This document shows positions 28,170-36,342 of a stretch of DNA of 64,000 nucleotides, piece after piece. Both the position numbers and the translations under genes were made by a program. Position 1 is the stretch's first letter. Each line of letters begins with the position of its first letter. This stretch comes from Flavobacterium celericrescens (GTDB taxonomy: Bacteria; Bacteroidota; Bacteroidia; Flavobacteriales; Flavobacteriaceae), in the NCBI RefSeq assembly GCF_011392075.1, contig NZ_JAAJBV010000008.1:1-64000 (forward strand), read 5' to 3'. The notes under the pieces were generated by a model that was not told where the DNA came from, did not search any database, and saw only the letters and a list, made by a program, of their open reading frames with translations.

Positions 28170-28529
28170 TTAATCTTCGTCATCCAAATCTTCTGGATCA
28201 TCAGAATCGTTTGACATTTCTTCGTCTTCTTCTTCCTCTTCATCGTCTTCGATGTCTAATTCTTTCAGACCAGCAATTTTGTCAACTACAACTTCTTCTT
28301 CGATAATATCGTCTTCGTCATAATTTTCAATTCTGTCTGATAATTTTGTGCTCACTTTTACTAAAAATATAGTGTCTGAAGTACGTACTTCTACAGCTTC
28401 AACTGTTTCATTTTTAGCGTTTTTAAAGCGAATGATGTCTGAATCATCATAGCCGTCAGGAAATTTCTCAACTAGTAAGGTTAAGATTTCATTTGTTAAT
28501 TTAGCGTAATCAACAATAACTCTTTTCAT
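28170..28529 (-). CDS. Acidic conserved protein with Asp/Glu-rich tail
   Basis: 119 residues. The first 85 form a small ordered domain (MKRVIVDYAKLTNEILTLL, FPDGYDDSDIIRFKNAKNE, TIFLVKVSTKLSDRI). The last 30 are almost only Asp and Glu with a few Ser. I recall similar proteins in flavobacteria next to the deoxyhypusine-synthase-like gene, but no function is known to me. The tail could be a nucleic-acid mimic or a charge shield; this is speculation. It probably shares a transcript with the upstream gene. Confidence 0.7.
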   Translation of the reverse strand: MKRVIVDYAKLTNEILTLLVEKFPDGYDDSDIIRFKNAKNETVEAVEVRTSDTIFLVKVSTKLSDRIENYDEDDIIEEEVVVDKIAGLKELDIEDDEEEEEDEEMSNDSDDPEDLDDED

Positions 28530-28616
28530 TGGGTAGTTTTTAATCTTGTAATTTCGTCAAATGTAATATCCTTAACTTATATTTTCAAGTAAATTGAAAT
28601 ATTTTTTTCAAAAATT

Positions 28617-29591
28617 TTACCAACCTAAAATGTAAGCAAACATTAATGGTGCAACTATCGTAGCGTCAGACTCTACGATAAATTTAGGTGTATGAATATC
28701 TAGTTTACCCCAAGTGATTTTTTCGTTTGGAACTGCTCCAGAGTATGAACCATAACTTGTAGTTGAATCAGAAATCTGGCAAAAATAGCTCCAAAACGGC
28801 ACATCGTGCATTTCCATATCTTGGTATAACATCGGAACAACACAAATAGGGAAGTCTCCAGCAATTCCTCCACCAATTTGGAAGAAACCAATTCCTTTAC
28901 CCGCACAATTTTTTGGATACCAATCTGCCAACCACATCATGTATTCGATACCACTTTTCATTGTAGTTGCTTTAAACTCACCTTTGATGCAGTAAGAAGA
29001 GAAAATATTACCCATTGTACTATCTTCCCATCCTGGAACAACAATTGGTAAATTCTTTTCAGCTGCGGCTACCATCCATGAATCAGCAGGATCAATTTCG
29101 TAGTATTGTTTTAATACACCTGAATTAATCATTTGATACATGAATTCATGTGGAAAATAGCGTTCTCCTTTAGAATCTGCATTATTCCAAATATCATATA
29201 AATGCGATTGTAATCTTCTAAAAGCTTCTTCTTCTGGAATACAAGTATCAGTTACGCGATTGTAATGATTTTCTAATAAATCCCATTCTTCTTGTGGAGA
29301 TAAGTCTCTATAATTTGGAACTCTTTTGTATGAATTATGAGCTACCAAGTTCATGATATCTTCTTCTAAGTTAGCTCCAGTACAAGAAATAATATGTACT
29401 TTATCTTGACGAATCATTTCGGCTAATGATTTACCTAATTCAGCTGTACTCATAGCACCTGCTAACGTAATCATCATTTTTCCGTTGTCTAATAAATGCT
29501 CTTCATAACCTTTTGCTGCGTCTACTAAAGCGGCTGAGTTAAAATGAAGATAATGTTTTTCAATAAACTGGCTAATTGGTCCTTTGCTCAT
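28617..29591 (-). CDS. Deoxyhypusine synthase family protein
   Basis: 324 residues with the deoxyhypusine synthase fold: an N-terminal MMITLAGAMSTAELGKSLAEMI, ISCTGANLEEDIMNL (NAD-binding part) and a C-terminal ITWGKLD with Lys at about 296, the place of the catalytic Lys in the eukaryotic enzyme. Bacterial members are thought to transfer an aminobutyl group from spermidine to small amines such as putrescine or agmatine rather than to a protein. The gene directly follows arginine decarboxylase (15-bp gap), so a polyamine role is likely. Exact product not known. Confidence 0.82.
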   Translation of the reverse strand: MSKGPISQFIEKHYLHFNSAALVDAAKGYEEHLLDNGKMMITLAGAMSTAELGKSLAEMIRQDKVHIISCTGANLEEDIMNLVAHNSYKRVPNYRDLSPQEEWDLLENHYNRVTDTCIPEEEAFRRLQSHLYDIWNNADSKGERYFPHEFMYQMINSGVLKQYYEIDPADSWMVAAAEKNLPIVVPGWEDSTMGNIFSSYCIKGEFKATTMKSGIEYMMWLADWYPKNCAGKGIGFFQIGGGIAGDFPICVVPMLYQDMEMHDVPFWSYFCQISDSTTSYGSYSGAVPNEKITWGKLDIHTPKFIVESDATIVAPLMFAYILGW

Positions 29592-29605
29592 TATTTCTTA
29601 TTTTA

Positions 29606-31012
29606 TTATTCTTTCTTTTTATTATATCCTAAAATTTCTAGTACTTCTTCGGCTCTTTGTTGTTCAGAAAATACTTCTGTCGCAATTATTCCGTTTTTGT
29701 CTTTATCTATTAAAATGTGTTTTGGTTGTGGTAAAATACAGTGATGTAACCCGCCAAAACCACCAATAGTTTCTTGATACGCTCCAGTGTTAAAGAAACC
29801 AATATATAAAGGTTTTTCTTTGTTGTATTTTGGTAAATAAACAGCGTTCATGTGTTGTTCAGAATTGTAATAATCGTCTCCATCACAAGTTAATCCTCCT
29901 AAAAGTACTCTTTCGTAAGTATCATTCCAACGATTAACTGCCATCATAACAAAACGCTTGTTGATTGCCCATGTATCTGGTAGAGTGGTAATAAATGAAG
30001 AATCAATCATGTTCCAATTTTCTCTATCATTCTGTTTCTTTTGGTATAAAACTTGGTATAAAGCACCGCCAGATTCTCCAACAGTAAACGAACCAAACTC
30101 AGTAAATATATGTGGTACAGCTACTTCAGCATCATCACAAGCAATTTTAATTTGATTAAGAATTTCATCCACCATATATTGGTAATCATAATCAAAAGCT
30201 AATGAATTTTTGATAGGGAAGCCTCCACCAATATTTAAACTATCTAAAGAAGGACATTCTTTTTTCAAAGCGATGTACACTTTCATACATTTTAATAACT
30301 CATTCCAATAATAAGCTGTGTCGCGAATACCTGCATTGATAAAGAAGTGTAGCATTTTTAATTCTACTTTCTTGTTTTCTGCAATTTGTTTTCTGTAAAA
30401 AGGAACAATATCTTTATATCCAATTCCTAAACGAGAAGTATAGAACTCAAATTTTGGTTCTTCCTCAGCAGCAATTCTAATTCCAATTTTAAATTTACCA
30501 TCAATTTGTTCTTGTAACAAATCTAATTCTTCAAAATTATCAATAACTGGAATGGTGTTTTTGTGTCCGTTATTGATTAAACGAGCAATATTAGTTACAT
30601 ATTGATCGCGTTTAAATCCGTTACAAACGATAAAAGTGTTTTTATTGATTTTGCCTTGCTCCATTAAATTTTCAACAATATCAATATCAAAAGCAGATGA
30701 AGTTTCAATATGAATGTTGTTTTTTAATGCTTCATTTAAAATGAATTCAAAATGAGAACTTTTAGTGCAATAGCAATAAAAATATTTGGCATCATAATCA
30801 TGTTTTTCCATGGCATTTCTAAACCACATTTTTGCTTTGTTGATGTTTTGAGAAATCTTAGGCAAATAAGTAAATTTAAGGGGTGTGCCATATTCTTCAA
30901 CCAATTTCATCAAGTCAATTCCATGAAATTGAAGATTATCTTTGTTTAAAGTAAATTCTTCTTGAGGGAAATAAAAAGTTTGATTGATTAAGTCGTAATA
31001 TTTAGTGTTCAT
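29606..31012 (-). CDS. speA: Arginine decarboxylase (PLP, fold III)
   Basis: 468 residues, alanine-racemase-fold decarboxylase. PLP Lys is at about 84 (YCYCTKSSH), a glycine-rich PLP phosphate site is LNIGGGFPI, and the C-terminal active-site Cys is in GGLTCDGDD. It is shorter than the E. coli SpeA (about 650 residues) because it lacks long inserts, as usual in Bacteroidota. It makes agmatine from arginine. The deoxyhypusine-synthase-like gene downstream forms one unit with it for polyamine synthesis. The name is a family-level call; other basic amino-acid substrates cannot be excluded. Confidence 0.82.
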   Translation of the reverse strand: MNTKYYDLINQTFYFPQEEFTLNKDNLQFHGIDLMKLVEEYGTPLKFTYLPKISQNINKAKMWFRNAMEKHDYDAKYFYCYCTKSSHFEFILNEALKNNIHIETSSAFDIDIVENLMEQGKINKNTFIVCNGFKRDQYVTNIARLINNGHKNTIPVIDNFEELDLLQEQIDGKFKIGIRIAAEEEPKFEFYTSRLGIGYKDIVPFYRKQIAENKKVELKMLHFFINAGIRDTAYYWNELLKCMKVYIALKKECPSLDSLNIGGGFPIKNSLAFDYDYQYMVDEILNQIKIACDDAEVAVPHIFTEFGSFTVGESGGALYQVLYQKKQNDRENWNMIDSSFITTLPDTWAINKRFVMMAVNRWNDTYERVLLGGLTCDGDDYYNSEQHMNAVYLPKYNKEKPLYIGFFNTGAYQETIGGFGGLHHCILPQPKHILIDKDKNGIIATEVFSEQQRAEEVLEILGYNKKKE

Positions 31013-31168
31013 TTTAAAATTTTGGATTTAAATAATTAAAAGTGTGTTAATGATTATCAATCACAATTTTCAAACTCTAATATTAGCATATCGAATAGGG
31101 AGTTTTTCGCTAAACATCTTCGATAATTGGAACAAATCAATAATATGAAATGAGAAAATAGAAAAAAT

Positions 31169-31226
31169 AAATCGCTCAATAATAGAGATGTCTGCATTTC
31201 TATTATTCAGTTTTCTATTGCGATTT
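31169..31226. repeat. Long imperfect palindrome in the aroB-speA spacer
   Basis: The 294-bp spacer 31013-31306 has no gene. Inside it, AAATCGC (31169-31175) pairs with GCGATTT (31220-31226), and AATAATAGA (31178-31186) pairs with TCTATTATT (31199-31207). Poorer pairing extends outward. It could be the aroB terminator or a structured speA leader. Confidence 0.6.
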
Positions 31227-31306
31227 GTTTGATTTTTATTTTCTTTCATTCGGGCAAAGTTAAAAAATAAAATAGCTAAAACTGAAAAGATTGCCTAAAA
31301 AAATGA

Positions 31307-32374
31307 CTAGGCGTTGTAATCTTCAAAAGCTTTGTATATCAATGCATTATCTACTTCTTGGTTAATTTTTATTTTGCCTATACCATCAAGTAATGCAAAT
31401 TGCACTTTTCCAAACTCATTTTTCTTGTCGTAAATTAATAAATCTATGATTTTTTCTATTTCTAATTTCGAAAAATCTATGCGGTCAAAAATATCGTTGA
31501 TGATGTATTTAATTTCGTGATATTCTGCATTGCTTAACAAGTCTTTTTCTTTAGAAATATAGCTTTCTAATATCATTCCAATAGCTACAGCTTCACCATG
31601 AAGAAGATTTTTTTTAGCCTCGTTTTCTAAGAAATAACTTTCGATAGCATGACCAAGAGTGTGTCCAAAATTTAATGATTTTCGAATGCCATTTTCAGTT
31701 AAATCTTCACAAACTATATTGTTTTTTATTTGAATAGATTGATGAATTAATACGTTTAAATCCTCTGTATTCAAATCTTTTAGATTTTTAAATTTATCCC
31801 AATATGTTTTGTCAAAAATCAAACCATGTTTCAGCATTTCTGCTAAGCCTGAACGCATTTCGTTTTGAGGTAAAGTATTTAAAAATTGGGTGTCAATTAG
31901 TACAGCTTTCGGTTCGCGGATAATTCCAATTTGATTTTTTAAATTTCCTAAATCTACACCATTTTTTCCGCCAATAGAAGCATCTACCATTGAAAGTAGT
32001 GTTGTAGGGATGTTTACAAAATCAATTCCTCGTTTGAACGTGCATGCTACAAATCCTCCTAAGTCTGAGATTACACCGCCACCAAGATTTAAGACAATAC
32101 TTTTTCTATCGCCACCTAGTTCAGATAATGCACTCCAAACTTCAGTGCAAGTAGCAATGTTTTTATGAATTTCGCCAACTTCTAATTCGATGATTTCAAT
32201 TTCAATTTCGGTGGCTAAATTATTGAGAAAATGTGGCAAACAATATTGCGAAGTATTCTCATCAACAAGAATAAATATTTTAGAATAATGAGAAGGAATT
32301 AGCAGGGAAGCTAAAGTTTCATATCCTATAGAATCAAAATAAACGCTATAATTATTGGCTGTGATTGTTTGCAT
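31307..32374 (-). CDS. aroB: 3-dehydroquinate synthase
   Basis: 355 residues. NAD-binding LNLGGGVISDLGGF and the metal/substrate motifs IPTTLLSMVDASIGGKNGVD and NFGHTLGHAIE (zinc His) are present. It makes 3-dehydroquinate from DAHP in the shikimate pathway (cytoplasm). It is the only shikimate gene here. It is divergent from proline dehydrogenase. Confidence 0.95.
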   Translation of the reverse strand: MQTITANNYSVYFDSIGYETLASLLIPSHYSKIFILVDENTSQYCLPHFLNNLATEIEIEIIELEVGEIHKNIATCTEVWSALSELGGDRKSIVLNLGGGVISDLGGFVACTFKRGIDFVNIPTTLLSMVDASIGGKNGVDLGNLKNQIGIIREPKAVLIDTQFLNTLPQNEMRSGLAEMLKHGLIFDKTYWDKFKNLKDLNTEDLNVLIHQSIQIKNNIVCEDLTENGIRKSLNFGHTLGHAIESYFLENEAKKNLLHGEAVAIGMILESYISKEKDLLSNAEYHEIKYIINDIFDRIDFSKLEIEKIIDLLIYDKKNEFGKVQFALLDGIGKIKINQEVDNALIYKAFEDYNA

Positions 32375-32437
32375 GTGAAAGCTTGAATTTTATTGCAAAA
32401 TAAGGTAAAATTTATTTAAAATTCGTAAAAACTGATG

Positions 32438-32445
32438 TATATTTG
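32438..32445 (+). promoter_or_regulatory. Candidate -7 box for proline dehydrogenase
   Basis: TATATTTG lies 23 bp before the ATG at 32469. It shows that the longer frame starting at 32445 is not used. Confidence 0.5.
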
Positions 32446-32468
32446 TGTCGCTTTTTATCAAAAATATC

Positions 32469-33635
32469 ATGAATAAAATATTTGACAATACACAAGTTGC
32501 TTTTTCTTTAAAAAGTGACACAGAGCTTGAAAGAGCTTATTTTCTTTTTAAATTAATTGCAAGTCAACCACTTGTAAAAATAGGTACAGCAGTAACAAAT
32601 TTTGCCTTAAAAGCACATTTACCAGTGGAAGGGTTGATTCGTTCTACGGTTTTTGACCATTTTTGTGGTGGTGTGAATGAAGTAGATTGTTTAAAAGTAG
32701 TAGATAAAATGTATACCAAAGGTGTGTCTTCTGTTTTGGATTATTCTGTTGAAGGAAAAGAAGAAGAAGCGCAATTTGATGCCGCTCTAGAAATGACTTT
32801 AAAAACCATTGAGTTTGCTAGAGAGCGTGAAGCTATTCCATTTGCAGTTTTTAAACCAACAGGTTTTGGGCGTTTAGATTTATATGAAAAAGTAGGTGAG
32901 AAGGCTGTTTTAACTGTTGCTGAGCAAGAAGAATGGAGTAGAGTAATTGCTCGTTTTGACTTAGCTTGTAAAACTGCATATGAAAAAGATGTTTTATTGC
33001 TAATTGACGCTGAAGAAAGCTGGATGCAAGACGCTGCAGATGCTATTGTAACAGATATGATGCGCAAATATAATAAACAAAAAGCTATTGTTTTCAATAC
33101 GTTACAAATGTATCGTTGGGATCGATTGGATTATTTGAAACAATTGCATGAGCAAGCAAAAACAGAAGGTTTTTACATAGGAATGAAATTGGTTCGTGGC
33201 GCTTATATGGAAAAGGAAAATGAAAGAGCTGCCGAAAGAGGTTTAAAATCTCCAATTTGTATTTCTAAAGAAGCTACAGATATTAACTATGATGCAGCAG
33301 TGTTGTATATGGTTGAGAATATTGATAAAATGGCCATTTTTGCTGGTACGCACAATGAAGAAAGTTCGTATAAATTAATGCGATTATTAGAAGAAAAAGG
33401 TATTACAAGAGATGACAAACGCATCTTTTTTGGGCAATTATTAGGAATGAGCGATAACATTAGTTTTAATTTGGCCGAAAACAAGTATAATGTTGCAAAA
33501 TATTTACCCTTTGGCCCTGTAAGAGATGTGATGCCATACTTGATAAGAAGGGCTGAAGAAAACACCTCTGTAGCAGGACAAACCAGCAGAGAGCTTACAC
33601 TTATTAAAAAAGAAAAAGAACGCAGAAAGTTATAA
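32469..33635 (+). CDS. Proline dehydrogenase
   Basis: 388 residues from ATG 32469 (MNKIFDNTQVAF). It is the monofunctional FAD-dependent ProDH barrel of the Bacteroidota/eukaryote type: DAEESWMQDAAD, FNTLQMYRWDRLD, KLVRGAYMEKE and GTHNEES are conserved strands around the flavin. It oxidises proline to pyrroline-5-carboxylate and passes electrons to quinone at the membrane. The partner P5C dehydrogenase is not in the window. Single-gene unit with its own promoter box and terminator. Confidence 0.93.
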   Translation: MNKIFDNTQVAFSLKSDTELERAYFLFKLIASQPLVKIGTAVTNFALKAHLPVEGLIRSTVFDHFCGGVNEVDCLKVVDKMYTKGVSSVLDYSVEGKEEEAQFDAALEMTLKTIEFAREREAIPFAVFKPTGFGRLDLYEKVGEKAVLTVAEQEEWSRVIARFDLACKTAYEKDVLLLIDAEESWMQDAADAIVTDMMRKYNKQKAIVFNTLQMYRWDRLDYLKQLHEQAKTEGFYIGMKLVRGAYMEKENERAAERGLKSPICISKEATDINYDAAVLYMVENIDKMAIFAGTHNEESSYKLMRLLEEKGITRDDKRIFFGQLLGMSDNISFNLAENKYNVAKYLPFGPVRDVMPYLIRRAEENTSVAGQTSRELTLIKKEKERRKL

Positions 33636-33638
33636 AAA

Positions 33639-33666
33639 GAAAATCCCGCCATAGCGGGATTTTTTA
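33639..33666 (+). terminator. Terminator of proline dehydrogenase
   Basis: AAATCCCGC (33641-33649) pairs with GCGGGATTT (33654-33662), loop CATA, then T run. Confidence 0.88.
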
Positions 33667-33678
33667 TTTGTTTTAAGT

Positions 33679-33775
33679 GCGGATTTAGTAAGTGGAAGTT
33701 TATTTCTAATTAAAGATAAACGTGAATTTTTGCGCTTTTTTCGAATTAGCGCAAAATAGCTGTTGGTGGTAGTTA
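33679..33775 (-). repeat. Cassette-tail-like dispersed repeat, copy 2
   Basis: It shares with the 11150-11292 copy the A/T block ending AAAGATAAA (33699-33720) and the block GCTGTTGGTGG (33759-33769). Its middle has a perfect 9-bp stem, TTTTGCGCT (33728-33736) with AGCGCAAAA (33748-33756). It lies between the proline dehydrogenase terminator and tRNA-Val, in a 343-bp stretch that otherwise holds only a gene remnant. Confidence 0.45.
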
Positions 33776-33930
33776 CAATTTTCCTCCAAGTTTATAATAG
33801 ATTTGTTTAAAACTATATTTTTCAATTTTCCTTTATGTTGAATTTTAAGTTCAAATTTAAGTTTAGCATAATTTGTATAATAAAAACTTGAAATTTGATT
33901 TTCTACTTTTTCATTTTTAAATAACCACAA
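33706..33930 (-). pseudogene. Possible remnant of a cassette gene (C-terminal part only)
   Basis: An open minus-strand frame of about 70 codons without a start of its own reads KNEKVENQISSFYY, then KLKFELKIQHKGKLKN, and ends CNYHQQLFCANSKKAQK plus a few residues inside the dispersed repeat. It looks like the C-terminal end of a small protein whose 5' part was lost; upstream the frame runs through the tRNA antisense and is meaningless there. I recall flavobacterial small proteins ending in a similar way, which supports a cassette-type tail, but this is from memory. Confidence 0.35.
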
Positions 33931-33941
33931 AGTATAAAAAC

Positions 33942-33970
33942 AAAAAAAGCACTTCCATAAGAAGTGCTTT
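33942..33970 (-). terminator. Terminator of the tRNA-Val gene
   Basis: AAAGCACTTC (33946-33955) pairs with GAAGTGCTTT (33961-33970), loop CATAA. The A run on the left is the U tract of the minus transcript. Confidence 0.85.
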
Positions 33971-33978
33971 AATTTTTG

Positions 33979-34053
33979 TGGGCGATGAGGGGTTCGAACC
34001 CCCGACCCCCTCGGTGTAAACGAGGTGCTCTGAACCAGCTGAGCTAATCGCCC
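33979..34053 (-). tRNA. tRNA-Val (anticodon TAC)
   Basis: Full cloverleaf of 75 nt: acceptor GGGCGAT/ATCGCCC with discriminator A, D arm GCTC/GAGC, anticodon stem CCTCG/CGAGG with loop TTTACAC (anticodon TAC), variable GGGTC, T arm with TTCGAAC loop and one G-T pair. CCA is not encoded. It reads GTA-type valine codons. Confidence 0.96.
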
Positions 34054-34135
34054 CAATAAGTTGCTTTACTATTACTGTATTGCGAGTGCAAATATACAAG
34101 GATTATTTGTTTTTGCAAGCGTTTTAAGAAAAAAA

Positions 34136-34522
34136 TTACTTTTTTTCTATCTTTTCTAAGAGTACTTTGTTGGTGTAATTAACCATGGTAATGGTAATGT
34201 CTTCATTTTTAGAAGTTTTACCTTCAATTAGATATATTTTGCCTTTGCGATAAGGTTCGTTACTTTTTTCAAAATCTACATCTCCATAGGTTAAACTATT
34301 CTTGATATCTTCCATCGTAACCCATTTTTCGTTTAACGATTGTTTCGCAAGTGAATCAATTTCTAATGATTTACTACGCAAGTCTTTTAAAACACGACAA
34401 TTGGGTAAATAACAAAATTCAACTCCACGACTGCTAGCTTTGGCTTTTAAAAACCACATTACAAAAACGCCTCCTAAAAGCAATCCAAATAAATAATAGG
34501 CTAAACGAAACTGAAACTTCAT
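34136..34522 (-). CDS. DUF4258-like protein with N-terminal membrane anchor
   Basis: 128 residues. One N-terminal hydrophobic helix (about residues 8-26), then a soluble domain with CYLPNC (two Cys five residues apart) and RSKSLEIDSLAKQSL, ending in IYLIEGKTSKNEDITITMVNY, which resembles DUF4258. Probably anchored in the inner membrane. Function unknown. It lies 74 bp downstream of ald on the same strand and may share its transcript. Confidence 0.65.
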   Translation of the reverse strand: MKFQFRLAYYLFGLLLGGVFVMWFLKAKASSRGVEFCYLPNCRVLKDLRSKSLEIDSLAKQSLNEKWVTMEDIKNSLTYGDVDFEKSNEPYRKGKIYLIEGKTSKNEDITITMVNYTNKVLLEKIEKK

Positions 34523-34596
34523 AAGATTTTAATTTGCGCAAATTTAGTATAAATTATACACATAAACACGAAGATTAGTTTGTGATTTGAAGTATT

Positions 34597-35793
34597 TTAA
34601 AAAACAATCAAGTTAATATCTCTGTGTTCTAAATTAAACCAATCGGCAATAGCTTTGTTGGTTAATAAACCATGATAGCTATAGATGCCGTTTTTTAAAC
34701 CTCTATTGCAACGAATTGCACTTTCAATACCACCATCTTCAGCAATGTGCAACAAGAAAGGAGAAATAATATTGCTTATCGACATAGAAGCTGTTTTGGA
34801 ATAACGTGAAGGTATATTCGGTACACAATAATGAATCACTCCGTTTTTGATAAATGTTGGTTTTTCGTGTGTAGTTACTTCAGAAGTTTCAAAACAACCG
34901 CCAGTATCAATACTAACATCAACAATTACAGCACCTTTTTTCATGTGTTCGACCATGGTTTCGGTAACGACAATTGGTGCGCGATTTTTTCCTTTCATAG
35001 CACCAATGGCTACATCGCATCGACGTAAGGCTTTTAAAAGCGATTTATCCTGTATAGTTGAAGTAAATATTCGTTGATTTAATGTGTTTTGTAATCGGCG
35101 TAATTTGGTAATTGAATTATCAAATACTTTAACGCTTGCGCCTAATCCTAGAGCGGTTCTTGCAGCATATTCGGCAACTGTTCCGGCACCAATGATAACC
35201 ACTTTTGTAGGTGGAACTCCCGTAATATTTCCAAATAATAATCCTTTTCCAATGTTTTCGCCAATCATTAATTCAGAAGCGATTAAAACAGAAGCTGTTC
35301 CTGCTATTTCAGATAGTGATTTTACAGCTGGATAAGAACCATCTTCGTCTTTTATGAATTCAAAGGCTAATGCTGTAATTCTTTTTGAGGCTAAGGCTTC
35401 AAAATATTCTTTTTTCTGTGTTTTTAATTGAATTGCAGAAATGACAATAGTTTGTGGATTCATTATTTCAATTTCTGCTAGAGTGGGTGGCTCAACTTTT
35501 AAAATCATTGGGCAACCTAGTACTTTTTTTGTGTCTTGGGTTATTTCGGCACCAGCATCACTATATTCTTTATCGCTATAACTTGAACTTTCTCCAGAAC
35601 CTGCTTCTATCATTACGCGATGTCCGTGAGAAACTAAAGAAGAAACCGCATCAGGTGTTAAACAAATACGACGCTCTTGATAAGATGTTTCTTTTGGAAT
35701 TCCAATAAATAATTCGCTTTTATGTCTAGCAACTTCTAGCTTCTCTTCTTGCGGAAGTAATTGAGATTTTGAAAAAGGACTATAAATAGACAT
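34597..35793 (-). CDS. ald: Alanine dehydrogenase family protein
   Basis: 398 residues of the alanine dehydrogenase/PNT family. It has IGIPKETSYQERRICLTPDAV with the substrate Arg and Lys region, GHRVMIEAGSG, the Rossmann VVIIGAGTVAEYAART and the VDVSIDTGGCFET loop. It converts alanine and pyruvate with NAD. The N-terminus is about 25 residues longer than in Bacillus Ald, as in other Bacteroidota. The order porX-tsaE-ald is common in this phylum. A direct-repeat spacer separates it from tsaE. Confidence 0.9.
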   Translation of the reverse strand: MSIYSPFSKSQLLPQEEKLEVARHKSELFIGIPKETSYQERRICLTPDAVSSLVSHGHRVMIEAGSGESSSYSDKEYSDAGAEITQDTKKVLGCPMILKVEPPTLAEIEIMNPQTIVISAIQLKTQKKEYFEALASKRITALAFEFIKDEDGSYPAVKSLSEIAGTASVLIASELMIGENIGKGLLFGNITGVPPTKVVIIGAGTVAEYAARTALGLGASVKVFDNSITKLRRLQNTLNQRIFTSTIQDKSLLKALRRCDVAIGAMKGKNRAPIVVTETMVEHMKKGAVIVDVSIDTGGCFETSEVTTHEKPTFIKNGVIHYCVPNIPSRYSKTASMSISNIISPFLLHIAEDGGIESAIRCNRGLKNGIYSYHGLLTNKAIADWFNLEHRDINLIVF

Positions 35794-35840
35794 AGCGATT
35801 GATTTTTTGATGCGCCAATTTAGTAATAATTTTAAACTTA

Positions 35841-35875
35841 AGAAAATAGAAATTAGAAAAAAGAAAATAGATTTT
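35841..35875. repeat. Heptamer-phased direct repeat, copy C
   Basis: Five consecutive 7-bp units of the form AGAAAWW start at 35841, 35848, 35855, 35862 and 35869. They fill the spacer between tsaE and ald. Confidence 0.7.
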
Positions 35876-35883
35876 GAAAATGT

Positions 35884-36297
35884 TTAATTTTTCAATACCA
35901 ATTCTCTTTTTCCATCTGCCATAACCTTTATTGAAATACTAGCGTGGTCTATAGGAATTAAATTTGGTGTTTTTTCTGGCCATTCAATAAAACACCAATT
36001 GTCAGAATAAAAATATTCGTCTAATCCCATATCATAACCTTCTTCTTCAGAATTTAAACGATATAAATCGAAATGATATACAATCTCACCATTAAAAGTA
36101 TGATATTCGTTAACTAATGAAAATGTAGGACTGCTCGAATTGTCTTGAACACCTAATTCTTTGACTAATTCTTTAATCAACGTTGTTTTTCCAGCGCCCA
36201 TTTGCGCGTGAAATGTAATTACTTTTTTTAAGGAAGGCGTGGCTAATATTTGTTTAGCTACGTTTGTGATTTCGTCTAATGAAAAAATTATCGTCAT
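35884..36297 (-). CDS. tsaE: tRNA threonylcarbamoyladenosine biosynthesis ATPase TsaE
   Basis: 137 residues. Walker A is GAGKTT (34-39), followed by SSPTFSLVNEY and HFDLYRL, the family signature, and FIEWPE. It is the ATPase of the TsaB-TsaD-TsaE complex that makes t6A37 on ANN-reading tRNAs. Length normal. It lies 41 bp downstream of porX and is probably transcribed with it; both spacers around it hold 7-bp-phased repeats. Confidence 0.93.
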   Translation of the reverse strand: MTIIFSLDEITNVAKQILATPSLKKVITFHAQMGAGKTTLIKELVKELGVQDNSSSPTFSLVNEYHTFNGEIVYHFDLYRLNSEEEGYDMGLDEYFYSDNWCFIEWPEKTPNLIPIDHASISIKVMADGKRELVLKN

Positions 36298-36307
36298 ATT
36301 TATTTAT

Positions 36308-36342
36308 AACTTTACTGAACACTTATAACTGAATACTCCTAA
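36308..36342. repeat. Heptamer-phased direct repeat, copy D
   Basis: Units of 7 bp start with CT at 36315 (CTGAACA), 36322 (CTTATAA), 36329 (CTGAATA) and 36336 (CTCCTAA), giving also a 14-bp period. The last unit includes the porX stop codon. Spacer between porX and tsaE. Confidence 0.6.

Noticed and set aside
33706..34056. A 116-codon minus-strand frame as an intact gene
   Set aside because: Its first third is antisense-free tRNA-Val sequence (same strand as the tRNA) plus the tRNA terminator. Only the C-terminal part may be a gene remnant.
36308..36342. A terminator between porX and tsaE
   Set aside because: The repeat is direct, not inverted, so it cannot form a stem; treated as a heptamer repeat.
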